Shown here: one piece after another, positions 38,531-49,231 of the stretch
Layout: every line of letters starts with the position of its first letter
How positions within the stretch are numbered: the stretch's first letter is position 1
From: Streptomyces luteolus
GTDB taxonomy: Bacteria; Actinomycetota; Actinomycetes; Streptomycetales; Streptomycetaceae
NCBI RefSeq assembly: GCF_029968015.1
Contig: NZ_JASCIS010000052.1
Coordinates: forward strand, 1 to 54,922
Length of the DNA stretch: 54,922 nucleotides
Direction of reading: 5' to 3'
Position numbers and translations under genes: made by a program
Notes under the pieces: generated by a model
The model's input: only the letters and a program-made list of their open reading frames with translations
The model's database searches: none
Told to the model about the DNA's origin: nothing

Positions 38531-39529
38531 TCAGGCGTTGACCGGTTCCGGTTCCGGGGCGGACTCGGGTTCGGGTTCGCCGGGCCTGCGGCCGCGGGCC
38601 TCCAGGACGAGGGCCAGGGTCAGCAGGGCGGCGCCGAGGCCGAGGAAGCCCCAGGGCAGGTAGCTGGTGAGCAGCAGGACCAGGGTGCGCTGGGATTTGA
38701 CCAGGTCGACGGTGTAGTCGATGTAGTCCTCGCGGATCTTGGCGTGCCCGGCGAAGGCGGTGACCTTGTCGCGGCCGCTGCCTTCGAGGAGCGTGCCGCC
38801 GCGCATCTCCTCCTTGTGGATCTCCTCGCCGTACACGGGTGCTCCGGTGGTCGGTTCGACCCAGAACTTGCGGACCGTCGTGTACCAGAATTTCGTGCCG
38901 GTCTTGCGTACGGAGTCCGGCGTGATGCCCTTCACGGGCAGGGTGTTGGGGACCTCGACCTCGGTCCAGGGGACGGTCTGCTCGAAGTAGTAGACCTCGA
39001 CGCCGCGGAAGTCCCGGGTGCCCTTGTAGTGGATGGGCGCGGTGGTGTCGGAGCGTGCGTCGTAGTACTCGTAGTCCCGTTTCTCCGTCAGGAAGGGCCA
39101 CTTGAACTCGATGCCCTGGCGTTTGACGGGGCGGTCGTCGACCATCTCGCCCTTGGCGTGCACGGGTTCCTGGCTGTGGGCGTCGAAGATGTAGCGCTCA
39201 GGGATCTGGGAGACCATCTTGCCGTCGGGGCCGACGACATGGACGAGGGCGTCCCAGACGACGACGTCCTTCCCGACCCGCTTCTCGATCTTCTCCGACT
39301 CCTCGACGTTGCCCTTGAGGGTCTGCACGATGGTGAGTTTGTCGACCTTCTTGGGCTGCATGGTGCCGTAGTCGATGAGCGTCGCGGGCTTCACCTCCAG
39401 GACCATCTCCTGGTACTGGCTGGGCGGGATCTTCGCCAGACGCGGGAAGGCGTAGAACCGCATCAGGGGAGACAGGGCCGTGAAGAACACGGCGAACGCG
39501 AGCAGTACGAGGCCGGCCTTGCGGCGCAT
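38531..39529 (-). CDS. DUF3068 (PorA family) membrane protein
   Basis: This 332-residue protein has an N-terminal membrane anchor (GLVLLAFAVFFTALSPLMRF) and a C-terminal one (SYLPWGFLGLGAALLTLALV). The large exported domain carries RDYEYYDARSDTTAPIHYKG, GVEVYYFEQTVPWTEVEVPN and KFWYTTVRKFWVEPTTGAPV. This is the DUF3068 pattern of actinobacterial cell-envelope proteins of unknown function. An Arg/Glu/Pro tail with EPEPESAPEPEP follows the second segment. It starts 11 bp after a tiny SPW_0924 gene on the same strand. Confidence 0.92.
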   Translation of the reverse strand: MRRKAGLVLLAFAVFFTALSPLMRFYAFPRLAKIPPSQYQEMVLEVKPATLIDYGTMQPKKVDKLTIVQTLKGNVEESEKIEKRVGKDVVVWDALVHVVGPDGKMVSQIPERYIFDAHSQEPVHAKGEMVDDRPVKRQGIEFKWPFLTEKRDYEYYDARSDTTAPIHYKGTRDFRGVEVYYFEQTVPWTEVEVPNTLPVKGITPDSVRKTGTKFWYTTVRKFWVEPTTGAPVYGEEIHKEEMRGGTLLEGSGRDKVTAFAGHAKIREDYIDYTVDLVKSQRTLVLLLTSYLPWGFLGLGAALLTLALVLEARGRRPGEPEPESAPEPEPVNA

Positions 39530-39540
39530 CGCGGCCCTCC

Positions 39541-39675
39541 CTACGGGTGGTCGGGGACGGTGGTGAGCAGCGGCTTCGGCGAGGTCTCGCCGGGTGGCGC
39601 GCCGATCGCCGTGATGGTGAGGACCAGCGCGATCGCGGCGACGAGGCCGATGCCGGCGGAGATCAGGGCACGCAT
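39541..39675 (-). CDS. SPW_0924 family small membrane protein
   Basis: A 44-residue protein, MRALISAGIGLVAAIALVLT then ITAIGAPPGETSPKPLLTTV, with one membrane segment and a Pro-rich tail. It matches the tiny SPW_0924 family, which lies just upstream of DUF3068 genes in Streptomyces. The 11-bp gap and the shared strand suggest one operon and perhaps one complex. The function is unknown. Confidence 0.8.
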   Translation of the reverse strand: MRALISAGIGLVAAIALVLTITAIGAPPGETSPKPLLTTVPDHP

Positions 39676-39876
39676 GCTCGGCCTCCCGTGGTGGTGGCCA
39701 GGCCGGCCGGAACCGCCGACCTGATACGGCGTCAGGGCGGGGGCACCGTAGCAACGCGACCGCGAGATGAGAACACGTTGCACGCGCGGTCCCCCGGGGT
39801 TCCTGGGGCGCTGCCGCGGATACGGGTCCGCCCCCGGGCCCGTAGCGGGCGCGGGGGCGGAGGAGTTCCGGGGGTT

Positions 39877-39968
39877 GGGCTGTGCGGCTCGGTGATCTCC
39901 AGGGGTCGGGCTGTGCGGCTCGGCGGTCTCCAGGGGTGGGGCTGTGCGGCTCGGTGGTCTGCGGCGGC
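39877..39968. repeat. 31-bp tandem repeat, three copies
   Basis: GGGCTGTGCGGCTCGG recurs at 39877, 39908 and 39939 within 31-bp units that also share GTCTCCAGGGGT. The array directly follows the stop of the transglycosylase gene. Confidence 0.9.
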
Positions 39969-39980
39969 CCGTTGTCCGGG

Positions 39981-41801
39981 TCAGGAGACCTTCAGCTCGA
40001 CGGTGACGCTGCCGCCGCCGACCGTCTCGATCCTCAGCAGGTACGTGCCCTTGGCGTCGCCCGCGTAGATCTTCGGGAGCTTCAAGGTGCCGTCGGTGTC
40101 GGTCTTGAGATCCTTGAGCGTACGGAGCGCCTTGCCGTCGGCGTCCTTGAAGTACGGGCCCTTGTCGTTGGCGGTCGGGTCGTCCGCCGACTTGATCATG
40201 GTCGCGGTGGCCTCGACGCCGGCCGCGGCCGCGCCCTTGTAGGTGGCCTTCACCTCGACGGGGTCGGCGTACTCGGCGCCCGCCTCGCAGGTCAGTTCCT
40301 TGTCGCCGACGCGCGTCAGCTCGTCGGCCTGGCGGGCGGTGACCTCGGCGGTGTGGTCGACGGCGTCGAGGGTGCGGCCGACGACCTTGGCGCGGACCTT
40401 GAACTCGCCGGTCTTCTCGCCCGCACGGAGCTCGGGCGCGACGGCCTTGCCGCGGCTGTCCGTGGTGACGGTCGCGGAGGCGGCGCCGCCCGCGAAGCGG
40501 CTGTCGGTGTCGCCGACGATCTCGAACCGCACCTTCACCTCGGCGACGCCCGCGCCGTTCGCGCCGTGCGCCCGTACGGCGGGCTTCACCGCGAAGGTCT
40601 GGCCCGCGGTCGCGGTGAGCTCGCCGGTGCCCGCGTCCGCGAGCTTCGCGACGCGGTCCTCGGGGGCGGGTGTGGGTGTGGGGGTGGGCGTGGGGTTGGG
40701 GCTCTCGCCGCCACCGCCGCCACCGCCGCTGCCTCCGGGACCGCCGCCGCCCGGGTGGGAGCCGCCTGGCTCCGTGGGGTCCGTGCCGGGCTCGGAGGGG
40801 TCGCCGCCGGGGGTCTCTCCGCCAGAGCCGCCGGTGGACGAGCCGGGGTCGGGGGTCTCGCCGGGGTTCTTGCCGGGGTTCTTGCCGGGGTTCTCGCCAG
40901 GGTTCTTGTCGTCTGCGCGGCCCGTCCCCGTGTGGCCCTTGCCGCCGTCGCCCGAACCGCCCTTTCCGGAGCCGGACTTGGCGTCGTCGTTGCTGCGGCC
41001 CACGGGCAGGACACCGGTGCCGTCGGGGATCTCGTGCGTGCCCTTGCGGTAGTACTCCAGCCACGACAGGACCGTACGCAGATAGTGCTGCGAGCGGTTG
41101 TAGCTGAGGATCGCCTGGTGCAGCCCCGACGTGGTGGACAGGTCGCGGTCGCCCGCGCAGAGGTAGCGGCCTGCGGCGAGGGCCGCGTCGTAGATGTTGT
41201 TGGGGTCCTTCCTTCCGTCGCCGTTGCCGTCCTGCGCCCAAGTCGCCCAGGTGGAGGGGATGAACTGCATGGGGCCCACGGCGCGGTCGTACGTGGTGTC
41301 GCCGTCGTACGAACCGCCGTCGGTGTCGCGGATGTTCGCGAAGCCGACGCCGTTGAGCGGCGGTCCGAGGATCGCTTCGAGGGTGGTGCCGTTGCTGTCG
41401 ACGCGGCCGCCGCTCGCCTGCCCCGACTCCACCTTGCCTATCGCGGCGAGGAGTTGCCACGGCAGTCGGCAGCCGGGTTTGCTCGCGCGCAGTTCCGCCT
41501 CGGCCTTCTTGTAGGCGTCGAGGACGGTGGCGGGTATGCCGGCATCGGCCTCGCCGGTGCGCTCCTGCTCGTCGCCGTCACCCGGCGGGATCGGGCTTTC
41601 CAGGCGCGGAAGGTCCGTGTAGTACGGGGAGTTGCCGGTCGCGGAGTCGTCCGCGGGCGCGGTGGACTCGGTGGTCCTGCGGCCCTGCGGGGTGTCGGTG
41701 ATGCCCGGAGCCTGCGACGCGGAGAGCGCCGCCACCGCCGCCGCGGCCAGCGCCGCGCTCACCGCTGTCTTGCGCAACCGTCGGCCGTGCAGCGCTGCCA
41801 T
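39981..41801 (-). CDS. secreted lytic transglycosylase with C-terminal Ig-like domains
   Basis: This 606-residue exported protein has a signal sequence (RKTAVSAALAAAAVAALSAS) and then a transglycosylase domain at about residues 85-260. That domain carries LPWQLLAAIGKVESGQASGG (catalytic Glu) and YDRAVGPMQFIPSTWATWAQ, plus DPNNIYDAALAAGRYLC, ILSYNRSQHYLRTVLSW. It cleaves peptidoglycan glycan strands. A long Gly/Pro/Lys/Asn linker with NPGKNPGK repeats follows. The C-terminus has two Ig-like (Big-type) units (TATAGQTFAVKPAVRAHGAN, KVRFEIVGDTDSRF; VEVKATYKGAAAAGVEATAT). The start is ATG 41801 with GGAGG upstream. Confidence 0.93.
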   Translation of the reverse strand: MAALHGRRLRKTAVSAALAAAAVAALSASQAPGITDTPQGRRTTESTAPADDSATGNSPYYTDLPRLESPIPPGDGDEQERTGEADAGIPATVLDAYKKAEAELRASKPGCRLPWQLLAAIGKVESGQASGGRVDSNGTTLEAILGPPLNGVGFANIRDTDGGSYDGDTTYDRAVGPMQFIPSTWATWAQDGNGDGRKDPNNIYDAALAAGRYLCAGDRDLSTTSGLHQAILSYNRSQHYLRTVLSWLEYYRKGTHEIPDGTGVLPVGRSNDDAKSGSGKGGSGDGGKGHTGTGRADDKNPGENPGKNPGKNPGETPDPGSSTGGSGGETPGGDPSEPGTDPTEPGGSHPGGGGPGGSGGGGGGGESPNPTPTPTPTPAPEDRVAKLADAGTGELTATAGQTFAVKPAVRAHGANGAGVAEVKVRFEIVGDTDSRFAGGAASATVTTDSRGKAVAPELRAGEKTGEFKVRAKVVGRTLDAVDHTAEVTARQADELTRVGDKELTCEAGAEYADPVEVKATYKGAAAAGVEATATMIKSADDPTANDKGPYFKDADGKALRTLKDLKTDTDGTLKLPKIYAGDAKGTYLLRIETVGGGSVTVELKVS

Positions 41802-41942
41802 ACGTCAGATCCCCTCCGGTGGTGACCGCGCGCTCTCCCCAGCGCGCTGACCCAAGCGACCCTACGGCAACTTTCCGCGCACAGACACCCGTTCCCGACC
41901 GCTTTTCACCGGTTGGCCACAGGCTGCCCGGTCCTCCGGAGG

Positions 41943-42365
41943 TCACTGTCGGCGCTCGCTGCCGGAGCCTGCGGTGCGGGTGCGTACGGCGCGCTGCCCG
42001 GCGCGGGTCTCGGCGCGTGTCAGGCGCCGCCCCAGCTCCTGCGCCCGCCGCAGCACCGTCTCGACGAGCAGGACGCGGCTGGGACCGGCGGCTGCCTGCC
42101 GATGCCCACCGCCTTCGAGCGCGCACCACAGCACGCTCTCGTCCTCGGGTACGGGGATCGGCCGGGGGTCCGGTGGCCCGTACGACGACGCCGCCCGTAC
42201 GTCCGGGGACGTACGGGCGGCGCGTACTGGTGCGGCTGCGGTGCGGCAGGTCGCGGCGCGACGTGCGCGCCGGTCCTCGGCGCGTGCCGCGACCGCGGAT
42301 ATCGGCACGAGCAGTGCGGGGACCATGGCGGCGAGTACGACCGCGCGGCGCTGGTGGCTGACCAT
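41943..42365 (-). CDS. hypothetical secreted or membrane-anchored protein
   Basis: If started at ATG 42365 this 140-residue frame begins with a plausible signal or anchor, MVSHQRRAVVLAAMVPALLV then PISAVAARA. An Arg/Ala-rich body follows, with two Cys in total and a C-terminal helix LLVETVLRRAQELGRRLTRA. I do not recognise a domain. The composition could also be a chance open frame in GC-rich DNA; the hydrophobic N-terminus and its position upstream of the transglycosylase on the same strand favour a real gene slightly. Confidence 0.4.
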   Translation of the reverse strand: MVSHQRRAVVLAAMVPALLVPISAVAARAEDRRARRAATCRTAAAPVRAARTSPDVRAASSYGPPDPRPIPVPEDESVLWCALEGGGHRQAAAGPSRVLLVETVLRRAQELGRRLTRAETRAGQRAVRTRTAGSGSERRQ

Positions 42366-42432
42366 GCCCGCCACGTTGCCGCCTGCCGAGACCCACGGCA
42401 CGGGCACAGCGGCCATACGGGTGTGTGAGCTG

Positions 42433-42484
42433 CGGGGGAGGGTGGTTGTGGGGGTGGGGGAGGGTGGTTGGGGTGGGGTACGGG
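42433..42484 (+). other. G-quadruplex-prone G-run cluster
   Basis: Seven G-runs of 3-5 bases separated by one to four bases (GGGGGAGGGTGGTTGTGGGG and onwards) lie between the polA stop and the next gene. A repeated GGGGGAGGGTGGTTG unit occurs twice. Confidence 0.7.
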
Positions 42485-42544
42485 GCATGTTCCCCGGCTC
42501 ACCGGCCAGGCCGCGCCCGTACCCCCGTCGCACCCCGCCCCGTC

Positions 42545-45298
42545 TCAGTGCGCCGCCGACTCCCAGTCCGTGCCCAGGCCGACCGATACGTCGAGCGGGG
42601 CCCGGAGGCTGACCGCGCCGGCCATCTCGCGGCGGACCAGCTCCTCGACCCGCTTCCGCTCCCCGGCCGCGATCTCCAGGACGATTTCGTCGTGCACCTG
42701 GAGCAGCATCCGGGAGGACAACTCGGCCTTCTCCAGGGCCTGTCCGACCCGCAGCATCGCGATCTTCACGATGTCCGCGGCGGTGCCCTGGATCGGTGCG
42801 TTGAGCGCCATGCGCTCGGCGGCCTCGCGGCGCTGGCGGTTGTCGCTGCTGAGGTCCGGGAGGTAGCGGCGACGGCCGAGGATCGTCGCCGTGTACCCCG
42901 TCGCGCGGGCCTCCTCGACGACGCGGTGCAGATAGTCGCGTACGCCGCCGAAGCGCTCGAAATAGGTGTCCATCAGGGCACGGGCCTCGGACGCCTCGAT
43001 GTTCAGCTGCTGGGACAGGCCGAACGCGGAGAGGCCGTACGCCAGGCCGTACGACATGGCCTTGATCTTTCGGCGCATCTCGGCGTCGACCTGGTCCCCG
43101 GCGACGCCGAAGACCTGCGAGGCGACCGTGGTGTGCAGGTCCTCACCGGACGTGAACGCCTCGATGAGGCCTTCGTCCTCGGAGAGGTGGGCCATGACGC
43201 GGAGCTCGATCTGGCTGTAGTCCGCGGTCATCAGGGACTCGAAGCCCTCGCCGACGACGAAGCCGCGGCGGATGGCGCGGCCCTCGTCGGTACGCACCGG
43301 GACGTTCTGCAGGTTCGGGTCCGTGGAGGACAGACGGCCGGTGGCGGCGACGATCTGGCTGAACGAGGTGTGGATGCGGCCGTCCGCGGCGATCGTCTTG
43401 ATCAGGCCATCGACGGTCACGCGGAGCTTGGCCTGCTCACGGTGGCGGAGCATGATCACCGGGAGTTCGTTGTCCGTCTGGGCGGCGAGCCAGGCCAGGG
43501 CGTCGGCGTCCGTGGTGTACCCGGTCTTGGTCTTCTTCGTCTTCGGCAGGCCGAGCTCGCCGAAGAGGACCTCCTGGAGCTGCTTGGGCGAGCCGAGGTT
43601 GAACTCGTGGCCCGCGGCGTCGTGCGCCTCCTTCACGGCCTGCTGCACGGCGCCCGCGAACTGCTGCTCCATGGCCTCCAGATGGGCGCGGTCGGCGGCG
43701 ATGCCGGAGCGCTCCATCTTGGCGAGGAGCGCGGAGACAGGCAGCTCCATGTCGGTGAGCAGCTCGGCGGCGCCGACCTCCTTGAGGCGCTCGCCGAAGG
43801 CGGTGCCGAGGTCGAGGACGGTACGGGCCTGGTGCATCAGGGCGTCGGCCTCGGCGGTGTCGTCCGCTCCGAACGCCAGCTGGCCGTCGGCCTCGGCGGC
43901 CGGGGCGAGTTCCCGGCCCAGGTACTCCAGGGAGAGGGCGTCCAGGGCGAAGGAGCGGCGGCCGGGCTTGACCAGGTAGGCGGCGAGGGCGCTGTCCATG
44001 GTGATGCCCTCGATGGTCAAGCCGTGCTCGGCGAAGACCCGCAGGGCGTTCTTCGCGTCGTGCACGACCTTCGGCTTCTTCGGGTCGGCGAGCCACTGCG
44101 CGAACGCGTTCTCGTCGGCCTCGTCGAGCTGGGACGGGTCGAACCAGGCGGCCGCTCCCCCGGCGGCGGCGAGGGCGACCTCGGCGACGGCTCCGGCGCC
44201 CAGCTTCCAGGAGGCGACGGTCGCCATGCCGAGGACGGCCTTGCCGTGCTCGGCGAGCCAGGGGGCGACCTCGCCGGAGCCGAGGACGGTGCCGTCGATC
44301 TCCACGCCGTCGGCCGCGGGCGTCTGCTCAGTGTCCTCGGCGCCCGGGTCGACCGCGAGGAGGCGTTCGCGCAGCGAGGGGTTGCGGATCTCCAGGGTGT
44401 CGAGGACGACGGCGACGGCCTTGCGGTCGTACGCCGCGCGCTCCAAGTCTGCGACGGTCCTGGGCAGTTCGACGTCCCGGACCATCTCGGTGAGGCGGCG
44501 GTTGAGCTTCACTGCCTCCAGGTGGTCGCGGAAGTTCTGGCCGGCCTTGCCCTTGACCTCGTCGGCGCGCTCCACGAGCTCGGCGAACGAGCCGAACTGG
44601 TTGATCCACTTCGCGGCGGTCTTCTCGCCGACGCCGGGGATGCCGGGCAGGTTGTCCGACGGGTCGCCGCGCAGGGCCGCGAAGTCCGGGTACTGGGAGG
44701 GACTCAGGCCGTACTTCTCCTGGACCTTCTCCGGGGTGTACCGCGTCAGCTCGGAGACACCCTTCGTGGGGTACAGGACCGTGATGTGGTCGGAGACGAG
44801 CTGGAAGCAGTCGCGGTCACCGGTGACAACGAGGACTTCGAATCCCGCGGCCTCGGCCTGGGTGGCGAGGGTGGCGATGACGTCGTCCGCCTCGAAGCCG
44901 TCGACCGCGAACCGCTCGGCGTGCATCGCGTCGAGCAGCTCGCCGATCAGCTCGACCTGGCCCTTGAACTCGTCGGGGGTCTTGGAGCGGTTCGCCTTGT
45001 ACTCCGCGAACTCCTGGGAGCGCCAGGTCTTGCGGGAGACGTCGAAGGCGACTGCGAAGTGCGTTGGCTCCTCGTCGCGCAGCGTGTTCGCCAGCATCGA
45101 CGCGAATCCGTAGATCGCGTTGGTGGGCTGGCCCGTCGCCGTCGTGAAGTTCTCCGCGGGCAGCGCGAAGAACGCCCGGTAGGCGAGCGAGTGCCCGTCC
45201 ATGAGCATCAGGCGCGGGCGCTTGCCGCCTGCGGACGGGTCGGCGGCCTTGGCGGCCTTCGTCTGGGCGGGGGTCTTCTTCGATGCTGTCTCTGCCAC
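42545..45298 (-). CDS. polA: DNA polymerase I
   Basis: This 917-residue enzyme works in repair and Okazaki-fragment processing. The N-terminal 5'-3' exonuclease shows LMLMDGHSLAYRAFFALPAE, GFEADDVIATLATQA, VVTGDRDCFQLVSDHITVLY and LPGIPGVGEKTAAKW. The central 3'-5' exonuclease-like domain lacks the metal-binding DxE residues, as usual in actinobacteria, so proofreading is not expected. The polymerase domain has STDPNLQNVPVR, TADYSQIELRVMAHLS (motif A), RRKIKAMSYGLAYGLSAFGL (motif B) and LLQVHDEIVLE (motif C). It starts at GTG 45298. Confidence 0.98.
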   Translation of the reverse strand: MAETASKKTPAQTKAAKAADPSAGGKRPRLMLMDGHSLAYRAFFALPAENFTTATGQPTNAIYGFASMLANTLRDEEPTHFAVAFDVSRKTWRSQEFAEYKANRSKTPDEFKGQVELIGELLDAMHAERFAVDGFEADDVIATLATQAEAAGFEVLVVTGDRDCFQLVSDHITVLYPTKGVSELTRYTPEKVQEKYGLSPSQYPDFAALRGDPSDNLPGIPGVGEKTAAKWINQFGSFAELVERADEVKGKAGQNFRDHLEAVKLNRRLTEMVRDVELPRTVADLERAAYDRKAVAVVLDTLEIRNPSLRERLLAVDPGAEDTEQTPAADGVEIDGTVLGSGEVAPWLAEHGKAVLGMATVASWKLGAGAVAEVALAAAGGAAAWFDPSQLDEADENAFAQWLADPKKPKVVHDAKNALRVFAEHGLTIEGITMDSALAAYLVKPGRRSFALDALSLEYLGRELAPAAEADGQLAFGADDTAEADALMHQARTVLDLGTAFGERLKEVGAAELLTDMELPVSALLAKMERSGIAADRAHLEAMEQQFAGAVQQAVKEAHDAAGHEFNLGSPKQLQEVLFGELGLPKTKKTKTGYTTDADALAWLAAQTDNELPVIMLRHREQAKLRVTVDGLIKTIAADGRIHTSFSQIVAATGRLSSTDPNLQNVPVRTDEGRAIRRGFVVGEGFESLMTADYSQIELRVMAHLSEDEGLIEAFTSGEDLHTTVASQVFGVAGDQVDAEMRRKIKAMSYGLAYGLSAFGLSQQLNIEASEARALMDTYFERFGGVRDYLHRVVEEARATGYTATILGRRRYLPDLSSDNRQRREAAERMALNAPIQGTAADIVKIAMLRVGQALEKAELSSRMLLQVHDEIVLEIAAGERKRVEELVRREMAGAVSLRAPLDVSVGLGTDWESAAH

Positions 45299-45487
45299 GC
45301 CCCCGATCCTGCCACGCCCCACTGACAATCCGGTCCGCGTCCGCTCTCCGGCCTCCTCCCGCCCTCGCCGCGAGCCGCCGTCGCCGCGCCGGCGCCGGTC
45401 TGGCCGGGCCGCTCGCCCTGTCCTGTCCCGTACGCCGGTACTGCCCAGGTCCTACGCAGGGTCGAGCGTCCGTCGTGCGTACCTCAT

Positions 45488-45564
45488 GCGTCCGTCGCGC
45501 GTCCGTCGCGCGTCCGTCGTGCGTCCGTCGTGCGTCCGTCGTGCGTCCGTCGTGCGTCCCTCGG
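45488..45564. repeat. 11-bp tandem repeat, seven copies
   Basis: GCGTCCGTCG(C/T) starts every 11 bp at 45488, 45499, 45510, 45521, 45532, 45543 and 45554 (last copy degenerate). It lies in the space shared by the two divergent promoters. Confidence 0.95.
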
Positions 45565-45569
45565 CCGAG

Positions 45570-45578
45570 TTATCCACA
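45570..45578 (+). promoter_or_regulatory. DnaA-box-like 9-mer TTATCCACA
   Basis: This is a perfect match to the E. coli DnaA box consensus (Streptomyces boxes more often read TTGTCCACA). It is single, so it does not mark an origin; DnaA could act here as a regulator of polA or its neighbour. Confidence 0.5.
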
Positions 45579-45652
45579 GGCTGCCTGAGCCGGTCGCGGG
45601 CGTGCGAGGATCGAGACGTACGCAGACAGTGACTGTTCGAAGGAGACCGGTC

Positions 45653-47953
<2,301 letters not shown>

Positions 47954-48171
47954 GGGAGTGCGCCCTCCCCGCCCGGCTCCCGGAGGGGGGTGGGGCCTCC
48001 CCTCCCGGCTCCCGTGAGGGCGGTGGTCCCGCTCCGGCCGTGGGCGGGCGGTGGTCCGTCCTGGTGGTCTGGAACAATCGGCCCTCGTCTAAGCGTTTGC
48101 TCAGGCGGCGGGTACGGTGCACCGCACGGCCGTACCGCCGCCACAAGGACGACGAACTGGAGTCGAGGCCC

Positions 48172-48657
48172 ATGGGCGAGAAGCACAACGTCAAGTTCCC
48201 GCAGGAGATCGTCGCCGAGTACGCCGCACTCGGTGTCGACCTGCCCGCCCTGTTCTCCGCCGGACACCTCGGCACCCGCATGGGCATCGAGATCGTCGAG
48301 GCCGCGCCCGACCGGGTCGTCGGCACCATGCCCGTCGAGGGCAACACCCAGCCGTACGGGCTGCTGCACGGCGGTGCGTCCGCGGTGCTCGCCGAGACCC
48401 TCGGCTCGGTCGGCTCCATGCTGCACGGCGGCGTCTCCAAGATCGCCGTGGGCGTCGACCTCAATTGCACGCACCACCGCGGCGCCCGCTCCGGCCTCGT
48501 CACCGGTGTCGCCACGCCTGTGCACCGCGGCCGCTCCACCGCCACGTACGAGATCGTCATCAGCGACGAGCAGGACAAGCGGGTCTGCACCGCGCGCCTG
48601 ACCTGTCTGCTCCGGGACACCGTGCCCGACAACGGCCAGGCGGGCAAGGAGAGTTGA
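48172..48657 (+). CDS. PaaI-like hotdog thioesterase
   Basis: This 161-residue acyl-CoA thioesterase has the hotdog fold signature VEGNTQPYGLLHGGASAVLA with ETLGSVGSM, where Gln/His/Gly-Gly line the active site. GVDLNCTHHRGARSGLVTGV and YEIVISDEQDKRVCTARLTC complete the fold. It hydrolyses CoA thioesters, probably of aromatic or short acyl groups. It is 218 bp after the FdhF-like gene on the same strand, so the two may not share a transcript. A strong terminator follows. Confidence 0.92.
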   Translation: MGEKHNVKFPQEIVAEYAALGVDLPALFSAGHLGTRMGIEIVEAAPDRVVGTMPVEGNTQPYGLLHGGASAVLAETLGSVGSMLHGGVSKIAVGVDLNCTHHRGARSGLVTGVATPVHRGRSTATYEIVISDEQDKRVCTARLTCLLRDTVPDNGQAGKES

Positions 48658-48732
48658 CCCTTCAGCGGTCGGCCTCGGCGCAGGGGGGCGACAGTCGGTC
48701 TCGGCATGCGATCCCGGCCACCCCGGGTCACC

Positions 48733-48772
48733 ACGGGCGGGGCACGTCACGCAAGTGGCGTGCCCCGCCCGT
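48733..48772. terminator. terminator after the thioesterase gene
   Basis: ACGGGCGGGGCACG pairs with CGTGCCCCGCCCGT; the stem continues past one T-G wobble through CAC/GTG to a GCAA tetraloop. In all it is an 18-bp stem. Confidence 0.88.
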
Positions 48773-49231
48773 CTGTCGTGCCACCGCGTCGGGCTGCCCG
48801 GCCCCACCCCGGACCGATCCATTCCGCGGTAACCGTGAGTAATTTCGACGGGCCCTCTCGACACAATCCGTTCACACAAAGCGGATCATCGAAATCCCCT
48901 ATTCACACTGCAGGATTCACATCGAGCGGCACTTCAAGATCACTTGAGACCCCTGAGCGGAACTGCAAATTCTCACCATGCGAACGACGGTGACAGCACC
49001 AAAAACCCGGTTTGGACCTCACTTCACCGCCGACGATTCACCCCGCATAACAAGAACGTCACATCCTGCTCCGCACCGCTCCCACACTCCTTCACCTGCG
49101 CTTAGAGTCACCGCCAGTCACCGCGCCGCCGGGCGCGAACTGAATTGCACGGCCCTGTACCACACCAGTACGGCCCGGCGATCACACGGCACCTCACCAC
49201 TGAGGAAGCCGCGCCAGGGAAAGGACCAATC
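48773..49231. other. long AT-richer leader region of the liv operon
   Basis: About 460 bp without a gene separate the terminator from livK. It is visibly richer in A and T than its surroundings and contains several CACTT, TTCACA and ATTCAC words. A TAGAGT box lies at 49103-49108, but no good -35 precedes it. No RNA gene or riboswitch was recognised. Confidence 0.5.

Larger units (their letters stand above)
45299..45652. other. 354-bp divergent region between polA and the FdhF-like gene
   Basis: It holds an 11-bp tandem repeat array (45488-45564), a perfect DnaA-box 9-mer (45570-45578) and, next to the oxidoreductase start, an AAGGAG Shine-Dalgarno. I saw no convincing -35/-10 pair for either gene. 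Confidence 0.6.

Noticed and set aside
39882..41825. Plus-strand open frame of 647 codons opposite the transglycosylase
   Set aside because: Shadow frame; the minus strand has a signal peptide and catalytic motifs, while this frame has none.
41802..41942. c-di-AMP (ydaO) riboswitch in front of the secreted transglycosylase
   Set aside because: Such riboswitches precede some actinobacterial cell-wall hydrolase genes, but the 140-bp region lacks the conserved segments I know, and a TAGGGT box suggests a short leader.
42425..45325. Plus-strand open frame of 966 codons opposite polA
   Set aside because: It is the mirror of DNA polymerase I coding sequence; GC-rich third positions keep the opposite frame open.
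45570..45578. Replication origin
   Set aside because: Only one DnaA box is present and none of dnaA, dnaN or rpmH is near; oriC of Streptomyces has many boxes.
48830..48860. GlnR nitrogen-control box upstream of livK
   Set aside because: GTAAC is present but the second half (GAAAC-like) is not at the proper 6-nt spacing; too weak to claim.
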